From SpSt-333 sp964371615 (GTDB lineage Bacteria; Bacteroidota; Ignavibacteria; UBA10030; UBA8401): a stretch of 64,000 bases of DNA. How positions within the stretch are numbered: the first letter of the stretch is position 1; the number at the start of each line of letters is the position of its first letter. Below are positions 8,940-16,954 of the stretch, one piece after another. The position numbers were made by a program, and so were the translations under genes. The notes beneath the pieces were generated by a model that saw only the letters and a list, made by a program, of their open reading frames with translations, was not told the origin of the DNA and did not search any database. The stretch covers positions 992,001-1,056,000 of the forward strand of contig CAYJMS010000001.1 of assembly GCA_964371615.1 (NCBI GenBank). Direction: 5' to 3'.

Positions 8940-9626
8940 TTATCGTGCTAGAAATTTCTTTACTGTACGGAATACCTTGTTGAACTGCGATTCGGTTAAT
9001 ACACCGGTAAATGTATTTTGCTGGCTCGGATGATAACTTCCGATAAGGGTAAGTGTGGAATTTATGGATACCACTGCACCATGGGCAAAGTCCGGACGGC
9101 GGATGAGTGTGGTTAATCCCGATTCTCTACAGCAGTCAAAGGCGGCATCGAATCCGATTTTTCCCAGGCCGATAATTACTTTGATTTTCTTCAGCAGTCG
9201 AAATTCTTCCAGAATAAATGGACGACAGTGTCTGATTTCTTCGGGGAGAGGCTTGTTTTTTGGCGGAGCGCATCGGCACGTTGCGGTGATATAACAATCG
9301 TGCAGTGATAATCCGTCATTCTTCGAAATAGAGAGTGGTTGATTCGTAAATCCTGCCTTGTGTAATGCACGGTAAAGCCAGAAACCGCTTTCGTCTCCGG
9401 TGAACATTCTTCCTGTTCTGTTCGCTCCATGCGCTGCAGGAGCAAGTCCCACAATCAGCAACCGGGCATTGTGATCGCCGAACCCTGGAACCGGTTTTCC
9501 CCAATATTCTTCATGCTCAAACCGCCGTACTTTTGTTCGGGCAATTTCTTCCCGCCATGCCACCAATCTGGGGCATAATTGGCAGGAAATTATCTTTTTA
9601 TTCAATAATAATAGAGATTGGGTCAT
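8940..9626 (-). CDS. Family 5 uracil-DNA glycosylase (UdgB-like)
   Basis: 228 residues. It removes uracil and other deaminated bases from DNA as the first step of base excision repair. The active-site segment GLAPAAHGANRTGRMFTGD (about 60-78) is the motif A of family 5; it lacks the usual catalytic Asp/Glu and distinguishes this family from family 4. Motif SYHPSQQN near the end is the DNA-intercalation segment. Cys15, Cys18, Cys119 and Cys134 are placed as ligands of a 4Fe-4S cluster. It is the last gene of the minus-strand group, separated from the alpha/beta hydrolase by two hairpins, so it may have its own transcription. Length matches the family. Confidence 0.92.
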   Translation of the reverse strand: MTQSLLLLNKKIISCQLCPRLVAWREEIARTKVRRFEHEEYWGKPVPGFGDHNARLLIVGLAPAAHGANRTGRMFTGDESGFWLYRALHKAGFTNQPLSISKNDGLSLHDCYITATCRCAPPKNKPLPEEIRHCRPFILEEFRLLKKIKVIIGLGKIGFDAAFDCCRESGLTTLIRRPDFAHGAVVSINSTLTLIGSYHPSQQNTFTGVLTESQFNKVFRTVKKFLAR

Positions 9627-9640
9627 ATTAATATTTTAAC

Positions 9641-9679
9641 AATAGGTGTAGGGCACCTTTAAGGCGTCCTACACCTATT
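9641..9679. repeat. Long inverted repeat between the hydrolase and the glycosylase
   Basis: A 12-base inverted repeat (AATAGGTGTAGG at 9641-9652, complement at 9668-9679) is nearly continuous through an inner CC/GG stem to a small TTTAA loop. It lies 14 bases upstream of the glycosylase start (minus strand), where it could act as a terminator, attenuator or 5' stem of that mRNA. A + strand A-run follows it. Confidence 0.6.
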
Positions 9680-9721
9680 TAAAAAAAGAGTGGGACAAAT
9701 CAATCCTGATTGTCCCACTCT
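9680..9721 (-). terminator. Terminator of the alpha/beta hydrolase gene
   Basis: Read on the minus strand, a perfect 12-base stem (9687-9698 with 9710-9721) is followed by a run of seven T. It sits 25 bases after the stop codon of the hydrolase and separates it from the glycosylase gene. Confidence 0.8.
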
Positions 9722-9746
9722 GCTGTAAAGAATCTTTGAGTGTAAC

Positions 9747-10553
9747 TCATTTTATGGCCGAAATGAAGTCAACGAGGTGCTTATTGAATGTTTCCGGATT
9801 TTCCATATTACTCATATGGGCTGCAGAGGGTATGACGTGCATGACGGAATGAGAGATTTTCTCTTTCATGGACTGCGCGGCAGCCGGAGGTGTCAATAGG
9901 TCTTTTTCGCCAACCAAAATCAAAGTCGGGCAGGAGATCTTCGGAAGATTTGCCGTCGTGTCGGTCCTGGCAGCGAGCGCAAGCAGAGATCCAAAGATCG
10001 ACAATGGCGCTGTTCGTTCAACGATACTCTGAATCATTTTGACCGCATCGGGTTTCTTATCGAATGACTCCGGTGCAAAGACACCCTTAACGTATTCGGC
10101 GGCATATTCCTTCATTCCATTGATCTGCACATTTTTAATTGTTGTAGCCCGCTTTATCCTTGCTTCGTTCGGGTCGGATTCACTTTTTGTATCACAAAGG
10201 ACCAGTCCCATGATCCTGTCGGGATGTCGTTCAACCGCGCGTAATGCAATGTATCCACCCATCGACAGTCCGCAGATAATCGCTTTATGTATCTGTAAAT
10301 GATCCATCAGTCCAATCAGATCGTCCACAAAGAATTCAATGGAAAAATGGCCGGTGCCAACTTCGCTTTCCCCGTGTCCCCGTACATCGTATGCGACGAT
10401 GCGGTTGGTACCGGAGAGGGCTTCCGTCTGTCCGCCGGGAAAGGTCCACATGCGATGGCTGAAGGGAAATCCATGGATAAAAATAACCGGTGTCGCATTC
10501 GGAATGCCGATGTCGACATAACGGTGGAGGAAATTGTTTATGACAGCTTTCAT
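9747..10553 (-). CDS. Alpha/beta hydrolase
   Basis: 268 residues with the standard alpha/beta hydrolase layout. The oxyanion-hole region is HGFPFS (about 27-32), the nucleophile elbow GLSMGG with Ser97, the acid in VGEKDLLTP, and the catalytic His in SAAHMSN near residue 245. The cap region lies at about 125-200. The closest general pattern is that of 3-oxoadipate enol-lactonase/pimeloyl-ACP-esterase-like proteins, but the substrate cannot be read from the sequence. A strong AAAGGAG ribosome site precedes the ATG, directly after a hairpin that follows the citrate synthase gene. It may be translated from a citrate synthase readthrough or a processed transcript. Confidence 0.85.
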   Translation of the reverse strand: MKAVINNFLHRYVDIGIPNATPVIFIHGFPFSHRMWTFPGGQTEALSGTNRIVAYDVRGHGESEVGTGHFSIEFFVDDLIGLMDHLQIHKAIICGLSMGGYIALRAVERHPDRIMGLVLCDTKSESDPNEARIKRATTIKNVQINGMKEYAAEYVKGVFAPESFDKKPDAVKMIQSIVERTAPLSIFGSLLALAARTDTTANLPKISCPTLILVGEKDLLTPPAAAQSMKEKISHSVMHVIPSAAHMSNMENPETFNKHLVDFISAIK

Positions 10554-10571
10554 GCAGTGGCTCCTTTAAAG

Positions 10572-10601
10572 ACCAAGCGCAAACTATTGTTTGCGCTTGG
10601 T
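10572..10601 (-). terminator. Hairpin between citrate synthase and hydrolase genes
   Basis: A perfect 13-base stem (10572-10584 with 10589-10601) with a TATT loop lies 10 bases after the citrate synthase stop. On the minus strand it is followed by CTTTAAAGGAG, a short T-run that merges with the ribosome site of the next gene. This makes it a weak or conditional terminator, or an RNA stability stem, rather than a clean terminator. Confidence 0.6.
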
Positions 10602-10611
10602 GGTGGTGTGT

Positions 10612-11901
10612 TTATTTTCTTTTGGAGATCGGCACATAATCGCGCGTTCCGCTGCCGAGATAAATTTGGCGCGGGCGGGCAATCTTTTGATCGGGATCGA
10701 GGATCATTTCCTGCCAATGGGAGATCCAGCCGGAGGTCCGCGGTATGGCGAACAACACGGGGAAGAATTCCATCGGGAATCCCATTGCCTGATAGATCAA
10801 TCCGGAATAGAAATCGACGTTCGGATACAGTTTCCGTTTGGTAAAATACTCGTCGTTCAATGCAATCCGTTCAAGTTCCAGAGCGATGTCGAGTTTCGGA
10901 TTCATTCCCGTGACGGCGAAGACGTCATACGCCAGTTTTTTGATCACTGATGCGCGGGGATCGTAATTCTTGTAGACACGGTGGCCGAAGCCCATCAAAC
11001 GGCCTTCCCCCTTTTTTACTTTTTCGATAAAGTCGGGGACTTTTTTGATGTCGCCGATAACATCCAGCATTCTGAGCACGGCTTCGTTTGCGCCGCCGTG
11101 CAACGGACCGTACAATGCCGCTGCCGCCGCTGCGGTGGCGGAATAGGGATCCACATGTGAACTGCCGACATTGCGCATGGAACTGGTGCTGCAGTTCTGT
11201 TCGTGGTCCGCATGGAGAATGAAGAGGATATTCAGCGCTTTCTCGTAGATCGGCGGCACTTCATACCGCGGCGTGCCGATACTGTACATCATGTTGAGGA
11301 AATTTTGAATGAACGTGAGATCATTGTTCGGATAAATGTACGGCATTCCTTTAATATGCCGGTAGGAGAATGCGGCGATCGTCGGCACTTTGCCGATGAG
11401 CCGGAGGATTTGTTTTTTTCTGACTTCCGTATCGAAGATGTTCGATGCCTCAGGATAAAATGTGGAAAGTGCCGCCATTGTACTGATGAACATTCCCATC
11501 GGATGAGCATCGTAGCGAAATCCTTCCATGAGTTTCTTTACGTTCTCATGAATATAGGTATGCATCTTCACTTCGGCTTCCCATTTTGCCAATTGTTCCT
11601 TATTCGGCAATTCACCGTTCAGGATCAGGTAGGCCACTTCCAGATACGTGCTATGTTCTGCCAATTGTTCTATCGGATACCCGCGATACCGCAGTATTCC
11701 TTTGTCGCCGTCGATAAACGTAATGGTGCTCTTACATGATGCTGTGTTCATGAATGCCGGATCGTACGTCATCATGCCAAAATCATCCTCTTTGACCTTT
11801 ATCTGGCGAAGATCTGTGGCATGAATTGTCTCATTGTTGATCGGTACCTCGTATGTTTTACCTGTCCGATTATCGGTAATGGTAAGGGTCTCTTTTGCCA
11901 T
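10612..11901 (-). CDS. gltA: Citrate synthase (GltA type)
   Basis: 429 residues, the length of the hexameric, NADH-type GltA of Gram-negative bacteria. It condenses acetyl-CoA with oxaloacetate to citrate, the entry step of the TCA cycle. Seen are FIDGDKGILRYRGYPIEQLA in the N-terminal part, HADHEQNCSTSSMR with the first active-site His, GPLHGGANE with the second, and the signature GFGHRVYKNYDPRA with the catalytic Asp region further on. The C-terminus IARPRQIYLG also matches GltA. It lies 23 bases after the fumarase gene on the same strand, so two TCA-cycle enzymes are probably co-transcribed. I see no sign of truncation. Confidence 0.97.
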   Translation of the reverse strand: MAKETLTITDNRTGKTYEVPINNETIHATDLRQIKVKEDDFGMMTYDPAFMNTASCKSTITFIDGDKGILRYRGYPIEQLAEHSTYLEVAYLILNGELPNKEQLAKWEAEVKMHTYIHENVKKLMEGFRYDAHPMGMFISTMAALSTFYPEASNIFDTEVRKKQILRLIGKVPTIAAFSYRHIKGMPYIYPNNDLTFIQNFLNMMYSIGTPRYEVPPIYEKALNILFILHADHEQNCSTSSMRNVGSSHVDPYSATAAAAAALYGPLHGGANEAVLRMLDVIGDIKKVPDFIEKVKKGEGRLMGFGHRVYKNYDPRASVIKKLAYDVFAVTGMNPKLDIALELERIALNDEYFTKRKLYPNVDFYSGLIYQAMGFPMEFFPVLFAIPRTSGWISHWQEMILDPDQKIARPRQIYLGSGTRDYVPISKRK

Positions 11902-11924
11902 TGAATGCTCCCGGGTGGTAGTGT

Positions 11925-13448
11925 TTAAATTGCCGCTTGTGAAAGTTTTGCCAGTTCCTGCGCCGATTGTTTCTCGACATCGGCATGAAGACTATTGCCA
12001 TGGGCATCCATAGTGACAATGGCGGGGAAGTTTTTCACACGCAAATGCCACATCGCTTCGGGAATACCGAATTCCAGTTTATCCACACCGACAACGTCTT
12101 CAATACATTCCGAATAATATTGGGCAGCGCCGCCGATAGCATTCAGGTAGACGGCACCGTATTCCTTCAATGCTGCCAACGTTTTTGCCCCCATCCCGCC
12201 CTTACCAATGACTGCACGCAGCCCGAATTTTTTGATGACATCAGCCTGGTACGGTTCCTCACGGCTGCTGGTCGTGGGGCCGGCGGCGTTGATTTTCCAT
12301 TTTCCGTCTTTTTGCAGCGCCACGGGACCGCAATGGTAGATTACCTGTCCCTTCAGATCAACCGGTGAATCATTATTGACGAGATACGTATGCATGGCGT
12401 CCCGACCGGTGTACATCATGCCATTGACCAGTACGACATCGCCGACTTTCAGCGAGCGGATCTGCTGTTCGGAAATCGGCGTGGTGAGTACGATTTCCTT
12501 TCCGGTAAGAGAAATTCCTTTGCTCGATCCCATTTTAATTGCGGGAGTTTCATCTCTGTACAGCCATCGCTTCAACGCGCCTGTTTTTGCATCCAGAATT
12601 ACTCCCTGACGGCGGAATGCCCAGCAATCGTACGCTACCGAGACAAAGAACGATGCTGGCAGACGGTTCAATGCGCCGATTTTGCAACCGATCAGCGTTG
12701 CGTTGCCGCCGAATCCCATGGTGCCAATCTTCAGGGAGTCGGCAGTGTTCATAATAGTATTTTCCAATGCTGCCAATTCCGGAACAGGATTGACATCGTC
12801 GAGTGTGCGGAACAACTGCATCTTGGCATGATCGTATCCGCTTGTGCGGTCACCGCCGATGCAGACGCCGATAGCGCCGATTGCACAACCGTGTCCCTGC
12901 GCCTGCCACACAGCATGGAGAATGCATTTTCGCACTCCTTCAAGATTTCTTCCCGCCTTGCCGAGATGTTCGAGTTCCATGGGGAGGGAGTACTGAATGT
13001 TCTTGTTTTCGCAACCGCCCCCTTTCAAAATCAATTTGATCTCAATCTCATCGTTATTTTCCCACTGCTCCCAATGGATAATCGGCGTTCCCGGACCGAG
13101 ATTGTCGCTCATGTTCTTTCCCGTCAGGGAATCGACGGAATTGGTCCTGAGTTTTCCCAGTGCGGTTGCTTCGGCAATCGCCTCCCTGATCCAGCGTTTC
13201 ATCGCTATCTGATTTGCGCCGACCGGAGTGTGGACAACGAAAGTGAGCATGCCGGTATCCTGACAAATGGGGCCGGTGTTGTCGCACGCCATGTCAATGT
13301 TGGTGGCAATCGTATCCAGTGCCAGCGTTGCGCGTGTTCCCGCAGATTCTTTTCGTTGTGCTGTTTGGATGGCCCGTCGTACATCGGGCGGAAGGTTGGT
13401 CGAAGCGTCGATGATGAGATCTAAAACACTCTTCTTGAAATTATGCAT
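11925..13448 (-). CDS. Class I fumarate hydratase (iron-sulfur)
   Basis: 507 residues with the alpha and beta domains fused, as in FumA/FumB-type class I fumarases. It interconverts fumarate and malate using an oxygen-sensitive 4Fe-4S cluster. Likely cluster ligands are Cys62 (ICQDTG), Cys146 (GGGCENKN) and Cys188 (GCAIGAIGVCIGG). The beta domain begins around residue 330 and carries NGMMYTGRDAMH and AAGPTTSSRE, typical of the family. Class I enzymes also include L-tartrate dehydratase, but the neighbouring citrate synthase favours the TCA-cycle role. It starts 7 bases after the stop codon of the upstream secreted protein, so the two are in one operon. Confidence 0.93.
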   Translation of the reverse strand: MHNFKKSVLDLIIDASTNLPPDVRRAIQTAQRKESAGTRATLALDTIATNIDMACDNTGPICQDTGMLTFVVHTPVGANQIAMKRWIREAIAEATALGKLRTNSVDSLTGKNMSDNLGPGTPIIHWEQWENNDEIEIKLILKGGGCENKNIQYSLPMELEHLGKAGRNLEGVRKCILHAVWQAQGHGCAIGAIGVCIGGDRTSGYDHAKMQLFRTLDDVNPVPELAALENTIMNTADSLKIGTMGFGGNATLIGCKIGALNRLPASFFVSVAYDCWAFRRQGVILDAKTGALKRWLYRDETPAIKMGSSKGISLTGKEIVLTTPISEQQIRSLKVGDVVLVNGMMYTGRDAMHTYLVNNDSPVDLKGQVIYHCGPVALQKDGKWKINAAGPTTSSREEPYQADVIKKFGLRAVIGKGGMGAKTLAALKEYGAVYLNAIGGAAQYYSECIEDVVGVDKLEFGIPEAMWHLRVKNFPAIVTMDAHGNSLHADVEKQSAQELAKLSQAAI

Positions 13449-13455
13449 ACTTTCC

Positions 13456-14157
13456 TCATAGTCGTATGTCGTCGGTCCAATAGGTGAAATTTTCCTGCTG
13501 GTCCATCAATGCGATCTTCGTCGGAACGATGGTTAAGAGAATCTGATTGTCTGCCTCCGCAACGTCAATGCGGAATCTGAATGAGACTTTGAAGAACATG
13601 ACGTTCTCCTTGTCTTTGGCGGATTGTGCTGTCTGTTTGTTGACGAACCAGGAAAACTCCGGAGTGGTATTCAATTGCAGATTTGCAAAACGATACCCTT
13701 TGCTGTTCTTTTCGATAATCGAAAGGTACTTGTTCGGAGGGCACATCACGGAAATTTCTTTTTTCTTCGGCTGCACCAAAATATTGGTGGGGGAGGTGAC
13801 GCTGTACACCTGATTATCCGCGTCGTATTTTACCAGGTCTGCCTTCATCCAGACTGAATAGACCTTCTCATTCAATTTGTTCTCTCGAGAGAACTTATTT
13901 ACCTTGTTGATGTACTGATCTTTTGCTTTGCGGACACGGTCATTAAATTCCGTCGTCGTTTCAAATTCGGATTTTACGGCGATGACCGATTGATGCTCTT
14001 CCGACATCTTTTTTAGGCCATCCCAGACCGTTTTGACAAGATCGTAACATTGATCGGCATTCAAGGGAGTATTCGGATCGTGGGTTTCGAGAATAGACTG
14101 GGGATACACCGATGTGCAGACGATGAGAATCAGGACGATGTGTTTGAATAAGTTCAT
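13456..14157 (-). CDS. Secreted protein of unknown function
   Basis: 233 residues. The start is set at the ATG at 14157 because a GGAGAG ribosome site stands just before it and the protein then begins with a signal peptide (MNLFKHIVLILIVCTSVYPQ). The mature part has a charged helical stretch (FETTTEFNDRVRKAKDQYINKV) and a C-terminal beta-rich region. I do not recognise a family. It is the first gene of the minus-strand operon with fumarase and citrate synthase, but nothing links it to the TCA cycle biochemically. An upstream extension to 14226 is open but lacks a ribosome site. Confidence 0.7.
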   Translation of the reverse strand: MNLFKHIVLILIVCTSVYPQSILETHDPNTPLNADQCYDLVKTVWDGLKKMSEEHQSVIAVKSEFETTTEFNDRVRKAKDQYINKVNKFSRENKLNEKVYSVWMKADLVKYDADNQVYSVTSPTNILVQPKKKEISVMCPPNKYLSIIEKNSKGYRFANLQLNTTPEFSWFVNKQTAQSAKDKENVMFFKVSFRFRIDVAEADNQILLTIVPTKIALMDQQENFTYWTDDIRL

Positions 14158-14192
14158 TGCTCTCTCCAAAATTATTTTTCTTCCCCTTGGTG

Positions 14193-14223
14193 AATATACG
14201 AACATTTTTTGTATTTTTGTAAA
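14193..14223 (-). promoter_or_regulatory. Possible promoter of the fumarase-citrate synthase operon
   Basis: On the minus strand TTTACA (14218-14223) and TATATT (14193-14198) are 19 bases apart in the A/T-rich gap between divergent genes. The -10 matches other promoters in the window but the spacing is long, so this is tentative. Confidence 0.3.
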
Positions 14224-14249
14224 CAATTATCGCCACCAATTCATTGTGT

Positions 14250-14768
14250 GTGAGAAAAAACAACGCATATCTTTTGATCGTCCTGACGTTCATTCTATCC
14301 GTTAACGGCTGCGACCGGACCGGTCTCAATCCGAACGAATATCAAGAACCGGGCATATCCGGCAGGATATCATTTAACGGTCAGATTCCTCCGCCGGATA
14401 GTCTGCGGGACCTGCGGATTGTCGCCGTGCCGTATTATCCCGTCGATACTACATTTGCCGATCTGTTCGACAAAATCGTCAATAAGGGGATCATTCCATT
14501 TAGCGAGGGCTTCTCGGACAGAGTGGTTTCGAACGGTTCCTTGCAATATCAAATGAACGTAAAACCACAAACATTTCACTATGTTGCCGTCGTCCAGATG
14601 TACGGGGCAAACTTTTTGCTGGATTGGCGGGTGGTCAGTGTTTACGGTTACACGGCGGAAGATCCGTCACCGAAACCGGTTATAGTGAAGGAAGGGAACG
14701 TAACGGATAACGTCAACTTTATTGTCGATTTCTACTCGGTGCCGGTACAACCATTCAAACATCCATGA
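14250..14768 (+). CDS. Lipoprotein of unknown function upstream of a TonB receptor
   Basis: About 172 residues from the GTG at 14250; a TTG at 14244 in the same frame is an alternative, and no clear ribosome site decides. The N-terminus is a lipoprotein signal ending LSVNGC, so the protein should be anchored by its lipidated Cys. The rest is beta-rich, with GISGRISFNGQIPPPDSLRDLRIV resembling a carboxypeptidase-regulatory-like strand pattern, and no catalytic motif. Its stop overlaps the start of the TonB-dependent receptor (ATGA at 14765), so the two are translationally coupled. A role as a receptor-associated surface lipoprotein is inferred from that coupling only. Confidence 0.65.
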   Translation: MRKNNAYLLIVLTFILSVNGCDRTGLNPNEYQEPGISGRISFNGQIPPPDSLRDLRIVAVPYYPVDTTFADLFDKIVNKGIIPFSEGFSDRVVSNGSLQYQMNVKPQTFHYVAVVQMYGANFLLDWRVVSVYGYTAEDPSPKPVIVKEGNVTDNVNFIVDFYSVPVQPFKHP

Positions 14769-16954
14769 AGATCTTTCTGTTGAATATCTCCCTGATTGTA
14801 ACGGTGCTCGCACAGCTCGGTTCGGCTGTTTTCGGTACCGTTGTTTCTGATGAAGACGGTTTACCGGTAATCGGAGCATCGGTGATGATCATCAATACCG
14901 CACTGGGAACTTCGACCGATGGGGATGGAACATTCCGCATCGCAATGATTCCGCCAGGAAAGAGGACAGTACAATTCTCCGCTGTGGGGTTTAAAACTGC
15001 CCGCATCGTCCTGACGGAAGATTCCATGCAACAATTATCCGTCCGTCTTGTGCCGTCGGTCATACAAACCCAAACAGTGATCGTGACTGCCAATAAGCGT
15101 GCGCAATCGCTGGAAGAAGTTCCGGCGAGCGTCAGTACGATCGATGCGAAGATATTTGAGCAGCGAAACATCGTTTCACTCGATGACGCGCTGCGGTATG
15201 TACCCGGCGTTCATTTTCAACAGTCGCAAATCAACATCCGCGCTTCCAGCGGTTATAGCCGCGGCGTCGGATCACGAGTGTCGTTGTTATTTGACGGCAT
15301 GCCGCTTCTTTCCGGCGATACGGGAGAGATTACTTTCGAATCGATTCCCGTGTTTCAGATCGACCGGGTAGAGGTGGTGAAAGGGTCCGGTTCGACGTTG
15401 TACGGATCGGGTGCAATGGGAGGCGTCATCAATGTTCTGACCAAGGAACCGGAATCGACGCCGACCGCATATTGGAAACTCTTTACCGGCATTTATTCAC
15501 CCCCTGCATACGATCAATGGAAATGGACCGATGATTACCGGATGACAAACGGGCAGTCGGCGGGATTCACTTCCCGATTCGGCGATGTGGGAGTGGTACT
15601 TTCCATGAGCCGAACCTCTGACGACGGATATCGTGAAAGCGATTGGCTCCGTCGATACAACGGATATTTGAAAGTGAAGGTTGATCTCTCGCCGTATCAG
15701 TCCATTACCTACACATCGAATTTTTATTATCATTATCGAGCTGATTTCCTGTGGTGGAAAGATTTTCAAAATGTACTGCTGCCTGCCGATACTCAAAGAG
15801 ATATCACTGTACGTTCGCTTCGATTTAATAATTCTGTGCATTACACGCAATTCGTCAGCGATGAATTGTATTTCGACGTGAAGGCGATACATTTCCGCGG
15901 AAATTGGTACCGCGACGGACTGATGAATACCCGTCTTGATCAATCGATTTCCGATGCAGCGGTGGTGGACGTGCAGGGGAATCTATCGTCCTTCGAACGG
16001 AATATGATCACCTTCGGCATTGCTGGAAATTATGAACGGGTGAATGCGAACATCTTTGGAGTACATGAAGGCCGCGGCGGAGCGCTGTATATTCAGGATG
16101 AATTTATGTTCTCCGACGATATTTCCGCTACCATCGGCATTCGCCACGACGTGCAGCAGGTCATCGGCTCCTATACGGACCAGAAGACGAATCCAAAGGC
16201 GGGAATGCGGTATACCGTTGCGGAAGGACACACCGTGCATCTGTCGGTGGGCAGCGGTTATCGGAATCCTTCCATCGGCGAATTATTCACATCCACCTCC
16301 AATACCGGAAGCGCCGTCGTCATTGTACCGAGTTCTGGACTAAAACCGGAGCATAGCTGGAGTTATGAAATCGGCAGCACGCATCACATGAGCGATCACC
16401 TCCGGTTCACCGCGGCGTTGTTCCAGAGCGACTATTATGATTTGATAGAGCCCAATGTCTTTCTTGATGCAACCGACTCATTGCCGAAAATCAATTTCAA
16501 GAACATCACCGAAGCGCGGATTCAGGGACTCGAGGCGGGAATGTCCGCCGCAATGTTCGAACGGATGTTCCGGTTGGATCTGAATTACAACTATAACTGG
16601 GCAGTAGACCGTAACTCGGGCACCTTCCTGCGATTCCGGCCAAGGCATATCGCCTCAATGTCAGCGATGGTTGACGCCGATCCATTTTCTTTCGGCGCTG
16701 ATTTCAAGTACATCAGCCGGATCGAAGAGATCGATGATAAATTGGTAGATCTCGCGCCGATAAAAAACGGGGCCGAAAGAGTATCGATCTATACACTGGA
16801 TATCCGTGTTCTTGCCGCACTGTCAGACTACGGAGTCCCGTTCCGTGCTTCCATTAATATTAATAATCTGCTGGGTTACAATTACGTTGAGTTGATCGGA
16901 AATATTTCTCCGCCCAGACATATTGTTCTTGCCCTTGAAGGTGTCATTCGATGA
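14765..16954 (+). CDS. TonB-dependent receptor with carboxypeptidase-regulatory domain
   Basis: 729 residues forming an outer-membrane active transporter. A signal peptide (about 1-20) is followed by a carboxypeptidase-regulatory-like domain (about 21-105), a plug domain (about 115-225, with VPASVSTIDAKIF and RVEVVKGSGSTLYGSGAMGG) and a beta-barrel to the end. The plug is close to the ferric-siderophore/vitamin B12 receptor pattern (LFDGMPLLSG). The ligand cannot be told; the size is on the small side, like BtuB or iron receptors, not the about 1000-residue SusC class. It overlaps the lipoprotein before it and the glycosyltransferase after it by ATGA, so all three are coupled. The last residues (ALEGVIR) are not a classic aromatic barrel end. 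Confidence 0.9.
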   Translation: MKIFLLNISLIVTVLAQLGSAVFGTVVSDEDGLPVIGASVMIINTALGTSTDGDGTFRIAMIPPGKRTVQFSAVGFKTARIVLTEDSMQQLSVRLVPSVIQTQTVIVTANKRAQSLEEVPASVSTIDAKIFEQRNIVSLDDALRYVPGVHFQQSQINIRASSGYSRGVGSRVSLLFDGMPLLSGDTGEITFESIPVFQIDRVEVVKGSGSTLYGSGAMGGVINVLTKEPESTPTAYWKLFTGIYSPPAYDQWKWTDDYRMTNGQSAGFTSRFGDVGVVLSMSRTSDDGYRESDWLRRYNGYLKVKVDLSPYQSITYTSNFYYHYRADFLWWKDFQNVLLPADTQRDITVRSLRFNNSVHYTQFVSDELYFDVKAIHFRGNWYRDGLMNTRLDQSISDAAVVDVQGNLSSFERNMITFGIAGNYERVNANIFGVHEGRGGALYIQDEFMFSDDISATIGIRHDVQQVIGSYTDQKTNPKAGMRYTVAEGHTVHLSVGSGYRNPSIGELFTSTSNTGSAVVIVPSSGLKPEHSWSYEIGSTHHMSDHLRFTAALFQSDYYDLIEPNVFLDATDSLPKINFKNITEARIQGLEAGMSAAMFERMFRLDLNYNYNWAVDRNSGTFLRFRPRHIASMSAMVDADPFSFGADFKYISRIEEIDDKLVDLAPIKNGAERVSIYTLDIRVLAALSDYGVPFRASININNLLGYNYVELIGNISPPRHIVLALEGVIR

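Noticed and set aside
12390..13424. Long open frame of 344 codons on the plus strand
   Set aside because: It lies wholly antisense to the class I fumarase gene, whose product is clearly recognised; the antisense translation shows no domain or signal.
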